Assembly: GCA_016124275.1 (NCBI GenBank)
Contig: WGOA01000045.1
Coordinates: 1 to 35,054 of the forward strand
Length of the DNA stretch: 35,054 bases
From: Bacteroidota bacterium
Lineage (GTDB): Bacteria > Bacteroidota > Bacteroidia > Chitinophagales > BACL12
Direction of reading: 5' to 3'
Numbering within the stretch: position 1 is the first letter of the stretch; every line of letters starts with the position of its first letter. Made by a program: the position numbers and the translations under genes. The notes below the pieces were generated by a model. That model worked only from the letters and a program-made list of their open reading frames with translations, ran no database searches and was not told where the DNA came from. Below, piece by piece: positions 23,578 to 32,868 of this stretch.

Positions 23578-23676
23578 TATGCCGCCGGATAATCAGGAAG
23601 GGAAGCGCGGCATTCTGGACCCAGGCCGTCCACAAAGGGGTCATCGGGTCTTCCGCCCCGGCAAAAACCAAACGCC

Positions 23677-24906
23677 TTGGCATTTACCAAAATCTTTAAC
23701 GATCCGGTTTACGGATTTGTCTCGGTAGGGTCGGAGCGGGTCTTTCGGCTGGTCGAGCACCGCTGGTTTCAACGCCTTCGCCGCATCCAGCAACTGGGCT
23801 TGGGCAGTCTTGTTTATCCGGGTGCCATCCACACGCGCTTTCAGCATGCGCTGGGGGCGATGCACCTGATGGATAAGACCCTCGGCGTTTTATCGGCGAA
23901 GGGCCATGCTTTCACAGAGCAAGAGCGAGAAGGTGCTGCAGCGGCCATTTTGTTGCACGACATTGGGCACGGGCCTTTCAGCCATGCGCTCGAGAAAACC
24001 CTCGTTCCTGGCCTGCACCACGAGGGCCTTTCGCTCGCTTTCATGCGCGCATTGGAAGCAGAGATGGGGGAGCCGCTCACTACGGCGATGGCCATCTTTA
24101 GCGGAAAGCATCCCAAGCGCTGCCTTCATGAACTGGTCAACTCGCAGTTGGATGTGGACCGTCTGGATTACCTGACCCGCGATACCTATTTTACCGGGGT
24201 TCACGAGGGGCAAATCGGGACGAACCGCATCCTGGACATGTTGGACCTGGCTCCGGATGGGGGTTTGGTTGTAGAGGCAAAGGGTATATACTCTATAGAG
24301 AAGTTTATTGTGGCCCGGCGCATCATGTACTGGCAGGTTTACCTGCACAAGACAGTTTTGTGTGCCGAGCAGATGCTGATCCGCGCACTGGCCAGGGCCC
24401 GTGAACTGACGCTGGACGGACAAACACTGTTTGCTTCCCCGCCGCTGTTGTGGATGCTTCAGCAACCTGCTGCCAAAGTGGCTGTTGCCGATCGGGACTT
24501 CCTGGAAATCTTCGCGCAATTGGACGACAGCGACATCTGGTCTGCCTTAAAAGTTTGGAGCAAATCGCCCGATAAGGTGCTGGCCTTGCTGGCTACCGCT
24601 CTGGTTGACCGGCGATTGTTCGGGATTAGCATGCAAAATGACCCGATCGAGCCACAAAGGCTGGCGGATTTGCAGGCGGCTGCACAGCGCCAATGGACCC
24701 TTTCGCCCGAGGAAGCAGGCTATCTTGTTTTTGCGGACAAAACGGCAAATTCAGCCTACAACCGCCAATTGAAGAACATTCGGATCCGCTACAAAGACGG
24801 AAGGCTTTTGGACCTTGGCCAGGCAACGGATGAGCTGAACATGTCCTTTCTGGCCGATCCCGTGGTAAAACACTATCTTTGCTATCCGAAGAATCTAAGC
24901 GTTTGA
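23677..24906 (+). CDS. HD-domain phosphohydrolase (dGTPase/SAMHD1-like)
   Basis: 409 residues. The N-terminus KIFNDPVYGFVSV and HRWFQRLRRIQQLG are typical of the Bacteroidota HD family related to YdhJ/SAMHD1. The metal site is spread over HTRFQHALGAMHLMD, AILLHDIGHGPFSHALE (the HD pair) and NSQLDVDRLDYLTRDTYFTG (the late Asp). The substrate is unknown; dNTPs or related nucleotides are plausible by family. The start is a TTG: the frame upstream is closed by a stop at 23590-23592 and has no ATG or GTG between, so TTG at 23677 is the only good choice. It lies before the lpx genes, an arrangement recurrent in Bacteroidota. Confidence 0.88.
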   Translation: MAFTKIFNDPVYGFVSVGSERVFRLVEHRWFQRLRRIQQLGLGSLVYPGAIHTRFQHALGAMHLMDKTLGVLSAKGHAFTEQEREGAAAAILLHDIGHGPFSHALEKTLVPGLHHEGLSLAFMRALEAEMGEPLTTAMAIFSGKHPKRCLHELVNSQLDVDRLDYLTRDTYFTGVHEGQIGTNRILDMLDLAPDGGLVVEAKGIYSIEKFIVARRIMYWQVYLHKTVLCAEQMLIRALARARELTLDGQTLFASPPLLWMLQQPAAKVAVADRDFLEIFAQLDDSDIWSALKVWSKSPDKVLALLATALVDRRLFGISMQNDPIEPQRLADLQAAAQRQWTLSPEEAGYLVFADKTANSAYNRQLKNIRIRYKDGRLLDLGQATDELNMSFLADPVVKHYLCYPKNLSV

Positions 24907-24961
24907 GTTAATGTGTAAGTAATTGATTTCTAGTGTTTTACTTTCACTTCGAGCGCTCCTG

Positions 24962-24983
24962 AAGCCATCCCAGCGGATGGTTT
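24962..24983 (+). terminator. Hairpin between HD hydrolase and lpxD
   Basis: AAGCCATCC and GGATGGTTT pair as a 9-base stem (one G-T pair) over a CAGC loop, followed by the T-rich CTGTCT. It lies 55 bases after the HD stop and 33 bases before the lpxD ATG, so it may end the HD transcript or be a leader structure of lpxD. Confidence 0.4.
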
Positions 24984-25015
24984 CTGTCTAAATCCGGCAC
25001 AAATGAAGCTGTCTT

Positions 25016-26080
25016 ATGCCCATCCGCGCAGGTGAATTGGCCCAGTGGCTCGGGGCCGAATTGACCGGAGACCCCCAAGTGCTTATTGAGCGGGCCTCGC
25101 GCATTGAAGAAGCCGAGTCCGGGTCCATCAGTTTTGTCGCCAACCCCAAGTACCGCAGTTTTGCCCGGGGAACCCGCGCTTCTGCGCTGGTCATCGGTCT
25201 AGATTTGGACAGTACCGACCTGGATTGTCCTGCCTTGATCCGGGTGGCAGATCCCTATGCCAGTTTTGCCAGGGTGCTGGAGCGGCTTTCCGAAGACGAT
25301 CGCAAGCCCAGGCGGGGTTTGGCGCCTCAGGCCTGGGTGCATCCCGACGCGCAGATTGGCGAAAACGTCTGGGTAGGTCCGTTCTCCAGCATTGATTCAG
25401 GCAGTGTTTTGGGCGAAGGGGTGCAGGTTCATCCCGCGGTTTGTATCGGTAGAAACGTGCGGATTGGGGCGCGCAGCATTTTGCACCCCGGTGTTGTCGT
25501 TTACGATGATTGCGAAATTGGGACGGACTGTGTCCTTCATGCCGGCGCCGTTATTGGTTCGGATGGATTTGGTTTTGCGCCGCAACCCGATGGCAGTTTT
25601 CGCAAGATTCCCCAATTGGGCAATGTCCGGTTGGAAGCTCATGTTGAAATTGGCGCCAATACCACCATTGACCGGGCTACCATGGGTTCAACCCTGGTAA
25701 AAAGCGGCGCAAAAATTGATAACCTTGTGCAACTGGCGCACAATGTCGAAGTGGGGGAGTACAGCGTGCTCGCAGCGCAAAGCGGTGTTTCCGGCAGCAC
25801 CAAGATTGGTCGGGGCGTCCAGGTGGGTGGCCAGGCCGGTCTTGTTGGGCATATTCACATTGCCGACGGCACGCGCATTAATGCGCAAAGTGGCGTTAAC
25901 AGGGGAGTTCAAGAGCCAGGCACAGCGCTCACCGGATCACCGGCAGGACCCTACCGAAGCGAGTTAAAAGCACAGGTGGTGTACCGAACACTGCCTGAAA
26001 TGGAAGCGAGGCTGCGCGCCTTAGAGGTGCAAGTTTTGCGGATGACCCGAGATCAACAACCTACCCAGCAAGAACCTTAA
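25016..26080 (+). CDS. lpxD: UDP-3-O-(3-hydroxyacyl)glucosamine N-acyltransferase LpxD
   Basis: 354 residues, normal length. LpxD adds the N-linked 3-hydroxyacyl chain in the third step of lipid A synthesis. The N-terminal uridine-binding domain runs to about residue 100 (AGELAQWLGAELTGDP, ISFVANPKY). Then come the left-handed beta-helix hexapeptides (HPDAQIGENVWVGPF, VHPAVCIGRNVRIGARSILHPGV), the diagnostic DGFGFAPQPDGSFRKIPQLG, TTIDRATMGSTLV, and the catalytic His region NLVQLAHNVEVGEYSVLAAQ. A C-terminal coiled helix (LPEMEARLRALEVQVLRM) ends it. Seven bases separate it from lpxC/fabZ. Confidence 0.96.
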   Translation: MPIRAGELAQWLGAELTGDPQVLIERASRIEEAESGSISFVANPKYRSFARGTRASALVIGLDLDSTDLDCPALIRVADPYASFARVLERLSEDDRKPRRGLAPQAWVHPDAQIGENVWVGPFSSIDSGSVLGEGVQVHPAVCIGRNVRIGARSILHPGVVVYDDCEIGTDCVLHAGAVIGSDGFGFAPQPDGSFRKIPQLGNVRLEAHVEIGANTTIDRATMGSTLVKSGAKIDNLVQLAHNVEVGEYSVLAAQSGVSGSTKIGRGVQVGGQAGLVGHIHIADGTRINAQSGVNRGVQEPGTALTGSPAGPYRSELKAQVVYRTLPEMEARLRALEVQVLRMTRDQQPTQQEP

Positions 26081-26087
26081 GCAGTTT

Positions 26088-27491
26088 ATGGCGGACATGC
26101 AGCATACCCTTTCCCGGAGCATTACGGTTAAAGGCACCGGGTTGCACACCGGCAAACCGGTCACGATGAAGCTACTTCCAGCCGCGGTCAACCAGGGCAT
26201 TCGCTTTCGGCGAACTGACCTGGAGGGCAAGCCGGAAATGAAAGCAGACGTGGACTACGTTGTGGATGTTTCCAGAGGTACAACGCTGGAGCACAAAGGA
26301 GCCCGGGTAGCTACGGTAGAGCATTTAATGGCTGCCCTGGCCGGTTTAGGCGTGGACAACGCCATGGTGGAATTGACGGCAGAAGAGGTGCCGATCATGG
26401 ATGGCAGCTCGGCGCCCTTTATCCGCCTGATCCGCAAAGCAGGCCTCACCGAACAAGACCAACCCCGCGATTACTTTGTCCTGGATGAAGCCATTTATTA
26501 CCACGATCCGGAGCGAAAAGTGGAAATCATTGGCTCGCCCGCAGCCGATTTCCAGGTGGCCTGCATGATCGATTTTGAATCGCCGGCACTAGGGCAGCAA
26601 CATGCTCAACTGGAGCACATCAGCCAATTCGCAGATTCGTTTGCCGATGCCCGCACGTTTTGCTTTCTGCACGAACTGGAGCAGCTCTACGAAGCTAAAC
26701 TGATTCGCGGTGGCGATTTAAACAATGCCATTGTGGTGGTGGACCGTCAGGTAAAGCCCGATGAATTGGAGCGGCTGCGCACCATGTTCAACAAGAAAAA
26801 CGTGACTGTTAAGCAGAATGGAATCCTGAACGACAAAAAACTTCGCTACAGCAACGAGCCGGCCCGACACAAGTTATTGGATGTCATCGGCGATCTGGCG
26901 CTGGCAGGAAAACCGATCAAAGGCAAAATCATTGCCACGCGGCCGGGGCATGCAGCCAATGTTGCCTTTGCCCGAAAAATTCGCGAGCTGATTCGCGAGA
27001 ATAAATTCAAAGTAGAGGTTCCGGTTTACGATCCCAACCAAGCCCCGGTTTACGACATCAACCAGATCCTGGGATTGCTGCCGCACCGCTTTCCGATTTT
27101 GCTCGTGGACAAGATCATTTCCATGGATGAAAAAACCGTTGTGGGCATCAAGAACGTGACCATGAACGAACATTTCTTTCAAGGGCATTTTCCCGGGCAT
27201 CCCATTATGCCAGGCGTGCTGCAGATTGAAGCGCTGGCACAGACAGGCGGAATTCTGGTGATGAACCAATACCCCGATCCTGAAAATTACGAGACGCTCT
27301 TTCTGCGCATTGAAAAAGCGCGCTTCAAGCGCCCTGTCGTGCCCGGCGATACCCTGATTATGAAAATGGAATTGCTCAGGCCCATCAGGCGGGGAATCTG
27401 CGAAATGCAGGCCACCGCTTTTGTTGGCGATCAGGTGGTCACCGAAGGCGAACTGGTGGCTCAGGTTCGCAAAAAACCAGGCCTCGAATGA
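26088..27491 (+). CDS. lpxC/fabZ: Bifunctional LpxC deacetylase / FabZ dehydratase
   Basis: 467 residues. Residues 1 to about 310 are LpxC, the zinc deacetylase of the committed lipid A step: [29 protein letters not shown] (zinc His), [10 protein letters not shown] and [14 protein letters not shown] (H-x3-D zinc ligands). From about 325 ([22 protein letters not shown]) to the end is FabZ, with the active-site His in [15 protein letters not shown] and Glu in [12 protein letters not shown]; it dehydrates 3-hydroxyacyl-ACP. The fusion is typical of Bacteroidota and couples 3-hydroxyacyl supply for lipid A to fatty acid elongation. The stop overlaps lpxA by four bases. Confidence 0.96.
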   Translation: MADMQHTLSRSITVKGTGLHTGKPVTMKLLPAAVNQGIRFRRTDLEGKPEMKADVDYVVDVSRGTTLEHKGARVATVEHLMAALAGLGVDNAMVELTAEEVPIMDGSSAPFIRLIRKAGLTEQDQPRDYFVLDEAIYYHDPERKVEIIGSPAADFQVACMIDFESPALGQQHAQLEHISQFADSFADARTFCFLHELEQLYEAKLIRGGDLNNAIVVVDRQVKPDELERLRTMFNKKNVTVKQNGILNDKKLRYSNEPARHKLLDVIGDLALAGKPIKGKIIATRPGHAANVAFARKIRELIRENKFKVEVPVYDPNQAPVYDINQILGLLPHRFPILLVDKIISMDEKTVVGIKNVTMNEHFFQGHFPGHPIMPGVLQIEALAQTGGILVMNQYPDPENYETLFLRIEKARFKRPVVPGDTLIMKMELLRPIRRGICEMQATAFVGDQVVTEGELVAQVRKKPGLE

Positions 27492-28285
27492 ACCAGCCAC
27501 TGGCCTACATCCATCCCGATGCCCGCATTGCGGACAACGTGGTCATCGAGCCCTTTGTAACCATAACAAAAGATGTGGTTATTGGTCGCGGAACCTGGAT
27601 CGGTCCGAACGTCACCATCATGGAAGGTGCCCGCATCGGCGAGAATTGCCGCATTTTTCCAGGGTCAGTCATCTCCGCCATTCCCCAGGATTTAAAATAC
27701 GCGGGCGAAAAGACGGAGGTTATCATCGGCAACAACACCACCATCCGCGAGTGTGTCACCATCAACCGGGGCACGCAGGCCAACAACCGCACCTCCATCG
27801 GCGACAATTGTTTGTTGATGGCTTATGTGCACGTAGCCCATGATTGCATTATTGGCAACCATTGCATTTTGGCGAATGCCACCACCCTTGCGGGGCATAT
27901 CGAGATTGAAGACCACGCCATCATCGGCGGCATGAGTGCTATCCACCAGTTTGTCAAAATTGGGCCATATGCGTTTATCTCCGGGGGCTCACTGGTGGGA
28001 AAAGACGTGCCGCCTTTTACAAAAGCAGCGCGTTATCCGCTCAGTTACGTCGGGGTCAATTCGGTAGGGTTGCGGCGAAAGGGTTTTAGCTCAGAGACCA
28101 TCAACCACATCCTGGACATCTACCGCATTTTGTACGTGCGGGGGTATAATGTTTCACGCGCATTGGACATCATTGATACGGAAATTCAGGCCTCTCCGGA
28201 AAAAGACCAGATTCTGGACTTTGTGCGGCGCTCTGTTCGAGGTGTTATGAAGGGCTTTATGCACCGCAATGAGAGTAGAAGCTAA
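27488..28285 (+). CDS. lpxA: UDP-N-acetylglucosamine O-acyltransferase LpxA
   Basis: 265 residues, normal length. LpxA performs the first acyl transfer of lipid A synthesis. The protein is a left-handed beta-helix ([40 protein letters not shown]), with the diagnostic [20 protein letters not shown], the catalytic His in [49 protein letters not shown] and a C-terminal helical domain. Its ATG overlaps the lpxC/fabZ stop and its 3' end overlaps the ABC ATPase by 17 bases. Confidence 0.96.
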   Translation: MNQPLAYIHPDARIADNVVIEPFVTITKDVVIGRGTWIGPNVTIMEGARIGENCRIFPGSVISAIPQDLKYAGEKTEVIIGNNTTIRECVTINRGTQANNRTSIGDNCLLMAYVHVAHDCIIGNHCILANATTLAGHIEIEDHAIIGGMSAIHQFVKIGPYAFISGGSLVGKDVPPFTKAARYPLSYVGVNSVGLRRKGFSSETINHILDIYRILYVRGYNVSRALDIIDTEIQASPEKDQILDFVRRSVRGVMKGFMHRNESRS

Positions 28286-28889
28286 GGAACTGGGCAAGCG
28301 CTACCGCCGAACCTGGGTTTTCCGCAACCTGGCGCTGAACCTGGAGTCCGGGCAGCGATGGGCCCTGACTGGTGTTAATGGCAGTGGTAAGAGCACGCTG
28401 TTGCGCATGCTCGCTGCGGCTCTTCGCCCGACCTCGGGAACCTTGCGCTGGCTGGAACAAGAGAAGCAGATTCCGGTTGACCAGGTCTATACGCGGGTTA
28501 GTCTGGCGGCTCCTTACCTGGAATTGATAGACCCCTTTACGCTGCGGGAACACCTTGCGTTTCACGGTCAGTTGAAGCCCTGGCTGCCAGGCTGGGATGC
28601 CGGCCGCATTATGGCAGATACCGGGCTGGAGCGTCATGCCGACAAAGCACTGCGCGATTTTTCTTCCGGGATGCGCCAACGGGTGCGCCTGGCCCTTGCG
28701 TTTTACAGCCAGTCGGAACTGTTGTTGCTGGATGAGCCGACCAGCAACCTGGATGCAGCCGGTAAGGCATGGTTCAAAGAAACCCTGGAACGCTGCGCGG
28801 GCAGCCGGCTGGTGGTTATTGCCTCCAATGTAGAAGAAGAGACCCTAACGTGCACCCACAGCTTGCACCTGGATCGCGATCTGGCATAA
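28269..28889 (+). CDS. Stand-alone ABC transporter ATP-binding protein
   Basis: 206 residues, short for an ABC ATPase. Walker [16 protein letters not shown]-loop region [12 protein letters not shown], signature [16 protein letters not shown], Walker [13 protein letters not shown]; the switch position reads VIASNVEEE, with no histidine, so hydrolysis may be altered. The size resembles CcmA-type ATPases. No permease lies next to it: the following gene is rocD on the other strand. The start at 28269 overlaps the end of lpxA by 17 bases, so it is translated with the lipid A genes. The partner is unknown. Confidence 0.87.
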   Translation: MRVEAKELGKRYRRTWVFRNLALNLESGQRWALTGVNGSGKSTLLRMLAAALRPTSGTLRWLEQEKQIPVDQVYTRVSLAAPYLELIDPFTLREHLAFHGQLKPWLPGWDAGRIMADTGLERHADKALRDFSSGMRQRVRLALAFYSQSELLLLDEPTSNLDAAGKAWFKETLERCAGSRLVVIASNVEEETLTCTHSLHLDRDLA

Positions 28890-28925
28890 CGCAGCCTGCG
28901 GTCTTTGTAAGCGGTAAACGAACGT

Positions 28926-30158
28926 TCAAAAATCAGCGAGCGTGCGGTCAATGATGTCCACGCACTCCAGAATTTGCTCTTCGTTGATCACCAGCGGAGG
29001 GGCAAAGCGGATGATGTTGCCGTGCGTGGGTTTGGCCAGCAGTCCGCGATCTCGCATACCCAGACAAATGTTCCAGGCCACCTGTCCTTCCGGACTGTCG
29101 TTGATGACCAGCGCATTGAGCAGGCCTTTGCCCCGGATCAGGCGGGCAATGGGGTGCCGTTCAATCACAGCTGCCATGGCTTTGCGGAATATGCGGCCGA
29201 GTTTTTCGGCATTATCGGCCAATTTTTCATCGCGAACTACTTCAAGCGCCGCGATGGCTACCCGGCAGGCGAGGGGGTTACCCCCAAACGTAGAGCCGTG
29301 CTCTCCCGGCCGGATGCAGCGCATAATCGGGTCATCGGCCAACACGGCAGAAACCGGTAATACCCCCCCGGACAGCGCTTTACCCAGGATGAGTATATCG
29401 GGGCGCACCCCTTCGTGGTTGCAGGCCAGTAGCTTACCTGTGCGCGCAATGCCCGTCTGAACCTCGTCAGCGATAAACAAGACGTTGTTCTTTTTGCACA
29501 GGGCGTAGGCCTTTGCCAGATAACCCTCGTCTGGAACCACAACGCCTGCCTCGCCCTGAATGGGCTCCACCATAAATCCCGCTACGTTGGGATTGCGCAA
29601 GGCTTCTTCCAACGCTTTCAGGTCATTGTAAGGGATGCACGTGAAACCCGGCATATAGGGTCCAAAGCCCTGGAAACTGGAAGGATCCGTTGATGTGGAG
29701 ATAGCCGCCAAGGTCCTTCCCCAAAAATTGCCTTCTACAAACAGGACAACCGCCTCATTTTCAGGAACCCCCTTTACCTCATAGGCCCATTTTCGGCAGA
29801 GTTTCACTGCTGTTTCGCCACCTTCTACGCCGGTGTTCATGGGCAAAACTTTATCATATCCGAAGTATTCGGTTATGAATTGCTCGTACGGACCCAGGCA
29901 GTCGTTGTGGAAAGCCCGCGAGGAGAGCGTGAGCCGCTCGGCCTGATCGACCAGCGCAGCAGTAATGCGGGGGTGGCAATGGCCCTGATTAACAGCAGAA
30001 TACGCTGCCAGAAAATCGAAATAACGTTTTCCGTCAATGTCCCAGACATAGACCCCTTCACCGCGTTGCAAAACAACGGGCAGCGGGTGGTAGTTGTGCG
30101 CCCCGTATTGGTCTTCAAGCGCTATGTAATCGGCGGTGGTGGAGGTCTTTTTGAGCAT
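28926..30158 (-). CDS. rocD: Ornithine aminotransferase
   Basis: 410 residues, normal length for this class III PLP aminotransferase, which converts ornithine and 2-oxoglutarate to glutamate-5-semialdehyde and glutamate. Diagnostic blocks: [113 protein letters not shown] and the PLP lysine in [16 protein letters not shown], then [15 protein letters not shown]. The Y-S-A-V-N-Q and S-T-S-T-D segments separate it from acetylornithine aminotransferase. It is convergent with the ABC ATPase and has its own candidate promoter and palindrome upstream. Confidence 0.95.
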   Translation of the reverse strand: MLKKTSTTADYIALEDQYGAHNYHPLPVVLQRGEGVYVWDIDGKRYFDFLAAYSAVNQGHCHPRITAALVDQAERLTLSSRAFHNDCLGPYEQFITEYFGYDKVLPMNTGVEGGETAVKLCRKWAYEVKGVPENEAVVLFVEGNFWGRTLAAISTSTDPSSFQGFGPYMPGFTCIPYNDLKALEEALRNPNVAGFMVEPIQGEAGVVVPDEGYLAKAYALCKKNNVLFIADEVQTGIARTGKLLACNHEGVRPDILILGKALSGGVLPVSAVLADDPIMRCIRPGEHGSTFGGNPLACRVAIAALEVVRDEKLADNAEKLGRIFRKAMAAVIERHPIARLIRGKGLLNALVINDSPEGQVAWNICLGMRDRGLLAKPTHGNIIRFAPPLVINEEQILECVDIIDRTLADF

Positions 30159-30196
30159 TTCGTGGGCTTTATCGTTGGCTTTATCGGCGACTAATC

Positions 30197-30223
30197 AAAC
30201 AGGGGTAACCTGTTTCAAAGTTC
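30197..30223 (-). promoter_or_regulatory. rocD promoter box with adjacent palindrome
   Basis: On the minus strand GAACTTTG (complement of 30216-30223) is one mismatch from TAnnTTTG. Directly after it, AAACAGG and CCTGTTT (30197-30203 and 30209-30215) form a 7-base inverted repeat with a 5-base spacer, which would cover the transcription start. This looks like an operator; the leader would be about 50 bases. No -33 TTG was found. Confidence 0.4.
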
Positions 30224-30326
30224 GCTCATTTCAGGCGAATAGCCGCTTATGGGGTGGCAAGGTTCTCGTTTTGTCCGCAGCATTGCCCGAATGCGCCTTG
30301 CGCCCACCCAGCTTATCCGGTTTTGC

Positions 30327-30806
30327 TTAATGGAACAGCAAATGCCCGTCAAAGCACCAGGGTAGCAGGGTAGCCGCCGAGGAAACAACGCCTACCTGGC
30401 CGCTCAAATTGGTTAATACAACGCTCAGGGGCTTGCCTGACCGGGTTTCGGTCTCTAACATCACCTGGCGGCAGCCGCCACAAGGCGATACCCAGCCTTC
30501 ATCCAGTTTGTCAGCAATGACGGCAATGGCAACAGCGGGAATTCCGGGATGCTGCGCTCCCGCCGCGAAAAGCGCTACCCGCTCTGCGCACAAGCCTTCG
30601 GGGAACGACGCATTTTCCTGATTGGACCCACGCACCACGGCTCCATTTTCAAGCAGGACCGCCGCCCCGACGCGAAACTTGGAGTAAGGAGCATAGGCAC
30701 TTTCCATGGCAGTTTTTGCCTCTTGCAACAAAGCGCCGAGGGGCGGTGGCGCCTGATCGGCCGACGCATAGACCTGCAGCCGAAGTTCAAGGGTTACTTC
30801 CTTCAT
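30327..30806 (-). CDS. cdd: Cytidine deaminase
   Basis: 159 residues from the ATG at 30806 (MKEVTLELRLQVY); the frame is open further upstream, but that would run into the divergent dehydrogenase gene. The zinc-dependent motifs are complete: SKFRVGAAVLLENGAVVRGSNQENASFPEGLCAERVALF, with the C-A-E zinc ligand and proton shuttle, and SPCGGCRQVMLE, the P-C-x2-C pair. It deaminates cytidine and deoxycytidine to uridine forms in pyrimidine salvage; homotetrameric type by length. It is divergent from the saccharopine dehydrogenase gene (40-base gap) and 168 bases before rocD. Confidence 0.94.
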   Translation of the reverse strand: MKEVTLELRLQVYASADQAPPPLGALLQEAKTAMESAYAPYSKFRVGAAVLLENGAVVRGSNQENASFPEGLCAERVALFAAGAQHPGIPAVAIAVIADKLDEGWVSPCGGCRQVMLETETRSGKPLSVVLTNLSGQVGVVSSAATLLPWCFDGHLLFH

Positions 30807-30846
30807 CCTGCAAAGGACTATATTCGCGCGCAAATCCCCGGAAGGC

Positions 30847-32190
30847 ATGAAGAACATTCTACTCGTAGGAGCAGGCAAATCGGCCACAGTGCTGATTAGC
30901 TACCTTTTGGAGCATGCCGTCAAAGCAGATTGGACGCTGACCGTCGGGGATTTGGATGTGGAGACCGCCCAATCCAAGCTTCACGGGCATCCGCGTGGCG
31001 CGGCTGAGTTTTTTGATGTCCACCAACCGGACCTTCGCCGCCAAGCCGTCCGGAAGGCAGATCTTGTGATCTCCATGCTGCCTGCACACCTGCATTTGCC
31101 CCTGTTGCAGGACTGTCTGGCAGAAAAAGTCCATTTTCTTTCGGCTTCGTATGTGAGCGATGAGATCCGCCTGCTGGCAAACGAAGCTGAAAGGGCCGGT
31201 ATTCTGGTGTTGAAAGAATGCGGTCTTGATCCAGGCATCGACCATATGTCAGCCATGGCCAAGTTGGACGAGCTGCGGGCTTCGGGGGCAAACATTCTGG
31301 AATTTGAAACCTTTACCGGTGGTTTGGTAGCACCGGGATACGAACACAATCCCTGGCAGTACAAATTCACCTGGAACCCGCGAAATGTGGTTTTAGCGGG
31401 TCAAGGGGTGGTTAAGTTTCGCCACAACGGAAATTACAAGTACATCCCCTACCACCGCCTGTTCCAGCGCTATGAAACCCTTCACGTGCCCGACTTTGGG
31501 TATTTTGAAGGTTACCCAAACCGCGACAGCCTGAAGTATGCAGAGGCATACGGGCTTCAGGATGTTGCAACGCTGTATCGCGGCACGTTGCGCCGCCCTG
31601 GGTTCTGCAAAGCCTGGGACGTGTTTGTCCAACTCGGCATGACGGATGATACCTATGAAATGGAGGGTATCGAGCACATGACCTATCGCGAGTTCACTAA
31701 TTCGTTTCTCTGGTGGGACCCGCTGCAGTCCGCGGAATTGAAGTTAGCGGCCTACCTCAAAATGGATTACCAGAACGAGATGATGGAGAAGATCGCGTGG
31801 CTGGGCCTTTTTGACAAGCGACCCATTGGGCTCAAAAAAGCCACACCGGCACAGGTACTTCAAAAAATTCTGGAGGAGAAATGGGTACTGGAGCCCGATG
31901 ACCGCGATATGATTGTAATGTTGCACAAATACGTATATGAATTAGAAGGAAAGACGGAGCGTGTGCAGGCTTCTATGGTGGTCATCGGCGACGATCGCGA
32001 GCGAACCGCGATGGCCAAAACGGTAGGCTTGCCACTGGGCATAGCTGCGCGGCTGGTGTTGGAGGATAAACTCTCCCTCCGCGGATTGGTCATTCCCACG
32101 CTGCCGCAAGTTTATCAGCCGCTGCTTCGCGAGCTCACCGATTTTGGGGTCATTTTTGAGGAGCATGAGCTTGAGCCGCCCGCCGGGTAG
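30847..32190 (+). CDS. Saccharopine dehydrogenase family protein
   Basis: 447 residues. The N-terminal Rossmann loop NILLVGAGKSATVLISYLL is followed by VGDLDVETAQSKL, LVISMLPAHLHLPLLQDC, HFLSASYVSDEIRLLANEA and LVLKECGLDPGIDHMSAM, all typical of saccharopine dehydrogenase (LYS9/LYSN type, saccharopine to glutamate and aminoadipate semialdehyde). FETFTGGLVAPGYEHNPWQYKFTWNPRNVVLAGQG is the strongly conserved middle block. No lysine-ketoglutarate reductase partner is in the window; the neighbour rocD produces a comparable semialdehyde, but a shared pathway is only inference. A 20-base tandem repeat begins 10 bases after the stop. Confidence 0.9.
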   Translation: MKNILLVGAGKSATVLISYLLEHAVKADWTLTVGDLDVETAQSKLHGHPRGAAEFFDVHQPDLRRQAVRKADLVISMLPAHLHLPLLQDCLAEKVHFLSASYVSDEIRLLANEAERAGILVLKECGLDPGIDHMSAMAKLDELRASGANILEFETFTGGLVAPGYEHNPWQYKFTWNPRNVVLAGQGVVKFRHNGNYKYIPYHRLFQRYETLHVPDFGYFEGYPNRDSLKYAEAYGLQDVATLYRGTLRRPGFCKAWDVFVQLGMTDDTYEMEGIEHMTYREFTNSFLWWDPLQSAELKLAAYLKMDYQNEMMEKIAWLGLFDKRPIGLKKATPAQVLQKILEEKWVLEPDDRDMIVMLHKYVYELEGKTERVQASMVVIGDDRERTAMAKTVGLPLGIAARLVLEDKLSLRGLVIPTLPQVYQPLLRELTDFGVIFEEHELEPPAG

Positions 32191-32200
32191 GGGATGCGGG

Positions 32201-32300
32201 TTTTTCGGGCCACGGGCAGCTTTTCCGGAAAATGGACAACTTTTCCGAGCAAGGGGCAGCTTTCCATGACCATGGGCAGCTTTTCGGGCGAAGGGCATTT
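32201..32300. repeat. Degenerate 20-base tandem repeat, five units
   Basis: Five consecutive 20-base blocks share the consensus TTTTCCGGGCAAGGGGCAGC: 32201-32220, 32221-32240, 32241-32260, 32261-32280 and 32281-32300 (last one diverged at its 3' end). The second begins with the perfect palindrome TTTTCCGGAAAA. A 20-base period is not a multiple of three and the array lies between the convergent dehydrogenase and DUF4112 genes, so it is non-coding. Confidence 0.75.
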
Positions 32301-32328
32301 GAACCTGAGCGACCGTTGCGCGCTGCCG

Positions 32329-32832
32329 TTACATTGCCCCGAGCAACGCGGCCATTCCCCAGACAAAAAGAGCGATGAACACCAGCGGAAGAAGCGCGAT
32401 GAGCAAGGCCGCCGCCACCACATAAGGCAGCGCTGGCTTGGTGGGTTTGCCCTGCTCATGGTGCATTAAGAGCAGCTTGAGGTTGCGGCGATTGGCTTTA
32501 TAGGCTACGTCAAACAAGTCGCCAAGGATGGGAATGCTCCCGACAAGGGCATCAAGGGCCATATTGCCCACCATGCGAAGCAGCAGGGGCCCACTTACCC
32601 CGTGGCGAAACATGGCCAGCACCAATCCACCCGAGATGACCAGCGAAACCCCTTCGCCCAAACCCGGAATGAGTCCGATCATGGCGTCCAGACCAAAGCG
32701 AATTTGGGTGCCTGGAACGCGAAAAGCAGTGTCCATGAGCCGGGTTAGCTGGTCCAGGTAGCGCAGGGATTCCGGAACCGAAGGGCTGTTCAGGGGTTGA
32801 TCTGCCAGCGGTTGCACAGGTCGGTTTGGCAT
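32329..32832 (-). CDS. DUF4112 family membrane protein
   Basis: 167 residues. The conserved DUF4112 core is present: LTRLMDTAFRVPGTQIRFGLDAMIGLIPGLGEGVSL, then LLRMVGNMALDALVGSIPILGDLFDVAYKANRRNLKLLLMH. A hydrophobic C-terminal segment (VVAAALLIALLPLVFIALFVWG) is a membrane anchor; the glycine-rich I-P-G-L-G segments are probably membrane-embedded too. No biochemical function is known for the family. It follows the Nudix gene by 36 bases and is the last gene of the minus-strand run. Confidence 0.88.
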   Translation of the reverse strand: MPNRPVQPLADQPLNSPSVPESLRYLDQLTRLMDTAFRVPGTQIRFGLDAMIGLIPGLGEGVSLVISGGLVLAMFRHGVSGPLLLRMVGNMALDALVGSIPILGDLFDVAYKANRRNLKLLLMHHEQGKPTKPALPYVVAAALLIALLPLVFIALFVWGMAALLGAM

Positions 32833-32868
32833 GAAAGGAAGGATGGTTTTTTGCTGATGGGCTTAGGG

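Noticed and set aside
23579-23730. ATG immediately after the TAGTTTTG box as the HD hydrolase start
   Set aside because: It is in another frame, and its product ends after about 50 residues without resemblance to the family N-terminus.
28890-28925. Terminator between the ABC ATPase and rocD
   Set aside because: Only a 4-base stem (CGCA/TGCG) and no T-run; too weak to call.
30808-30887. N-terminal extension of cytidine deaminase by 27 residues
   Set aside because: It would cross the whole divergent promoter gap and overlap the start of the dehydrogenase gene; the ATG at 30806 fits the family.
32201-32300. CRISPR array
   Set aside because: The units are directly adjacent with no spacers and vary strongly; no cas gene is present.
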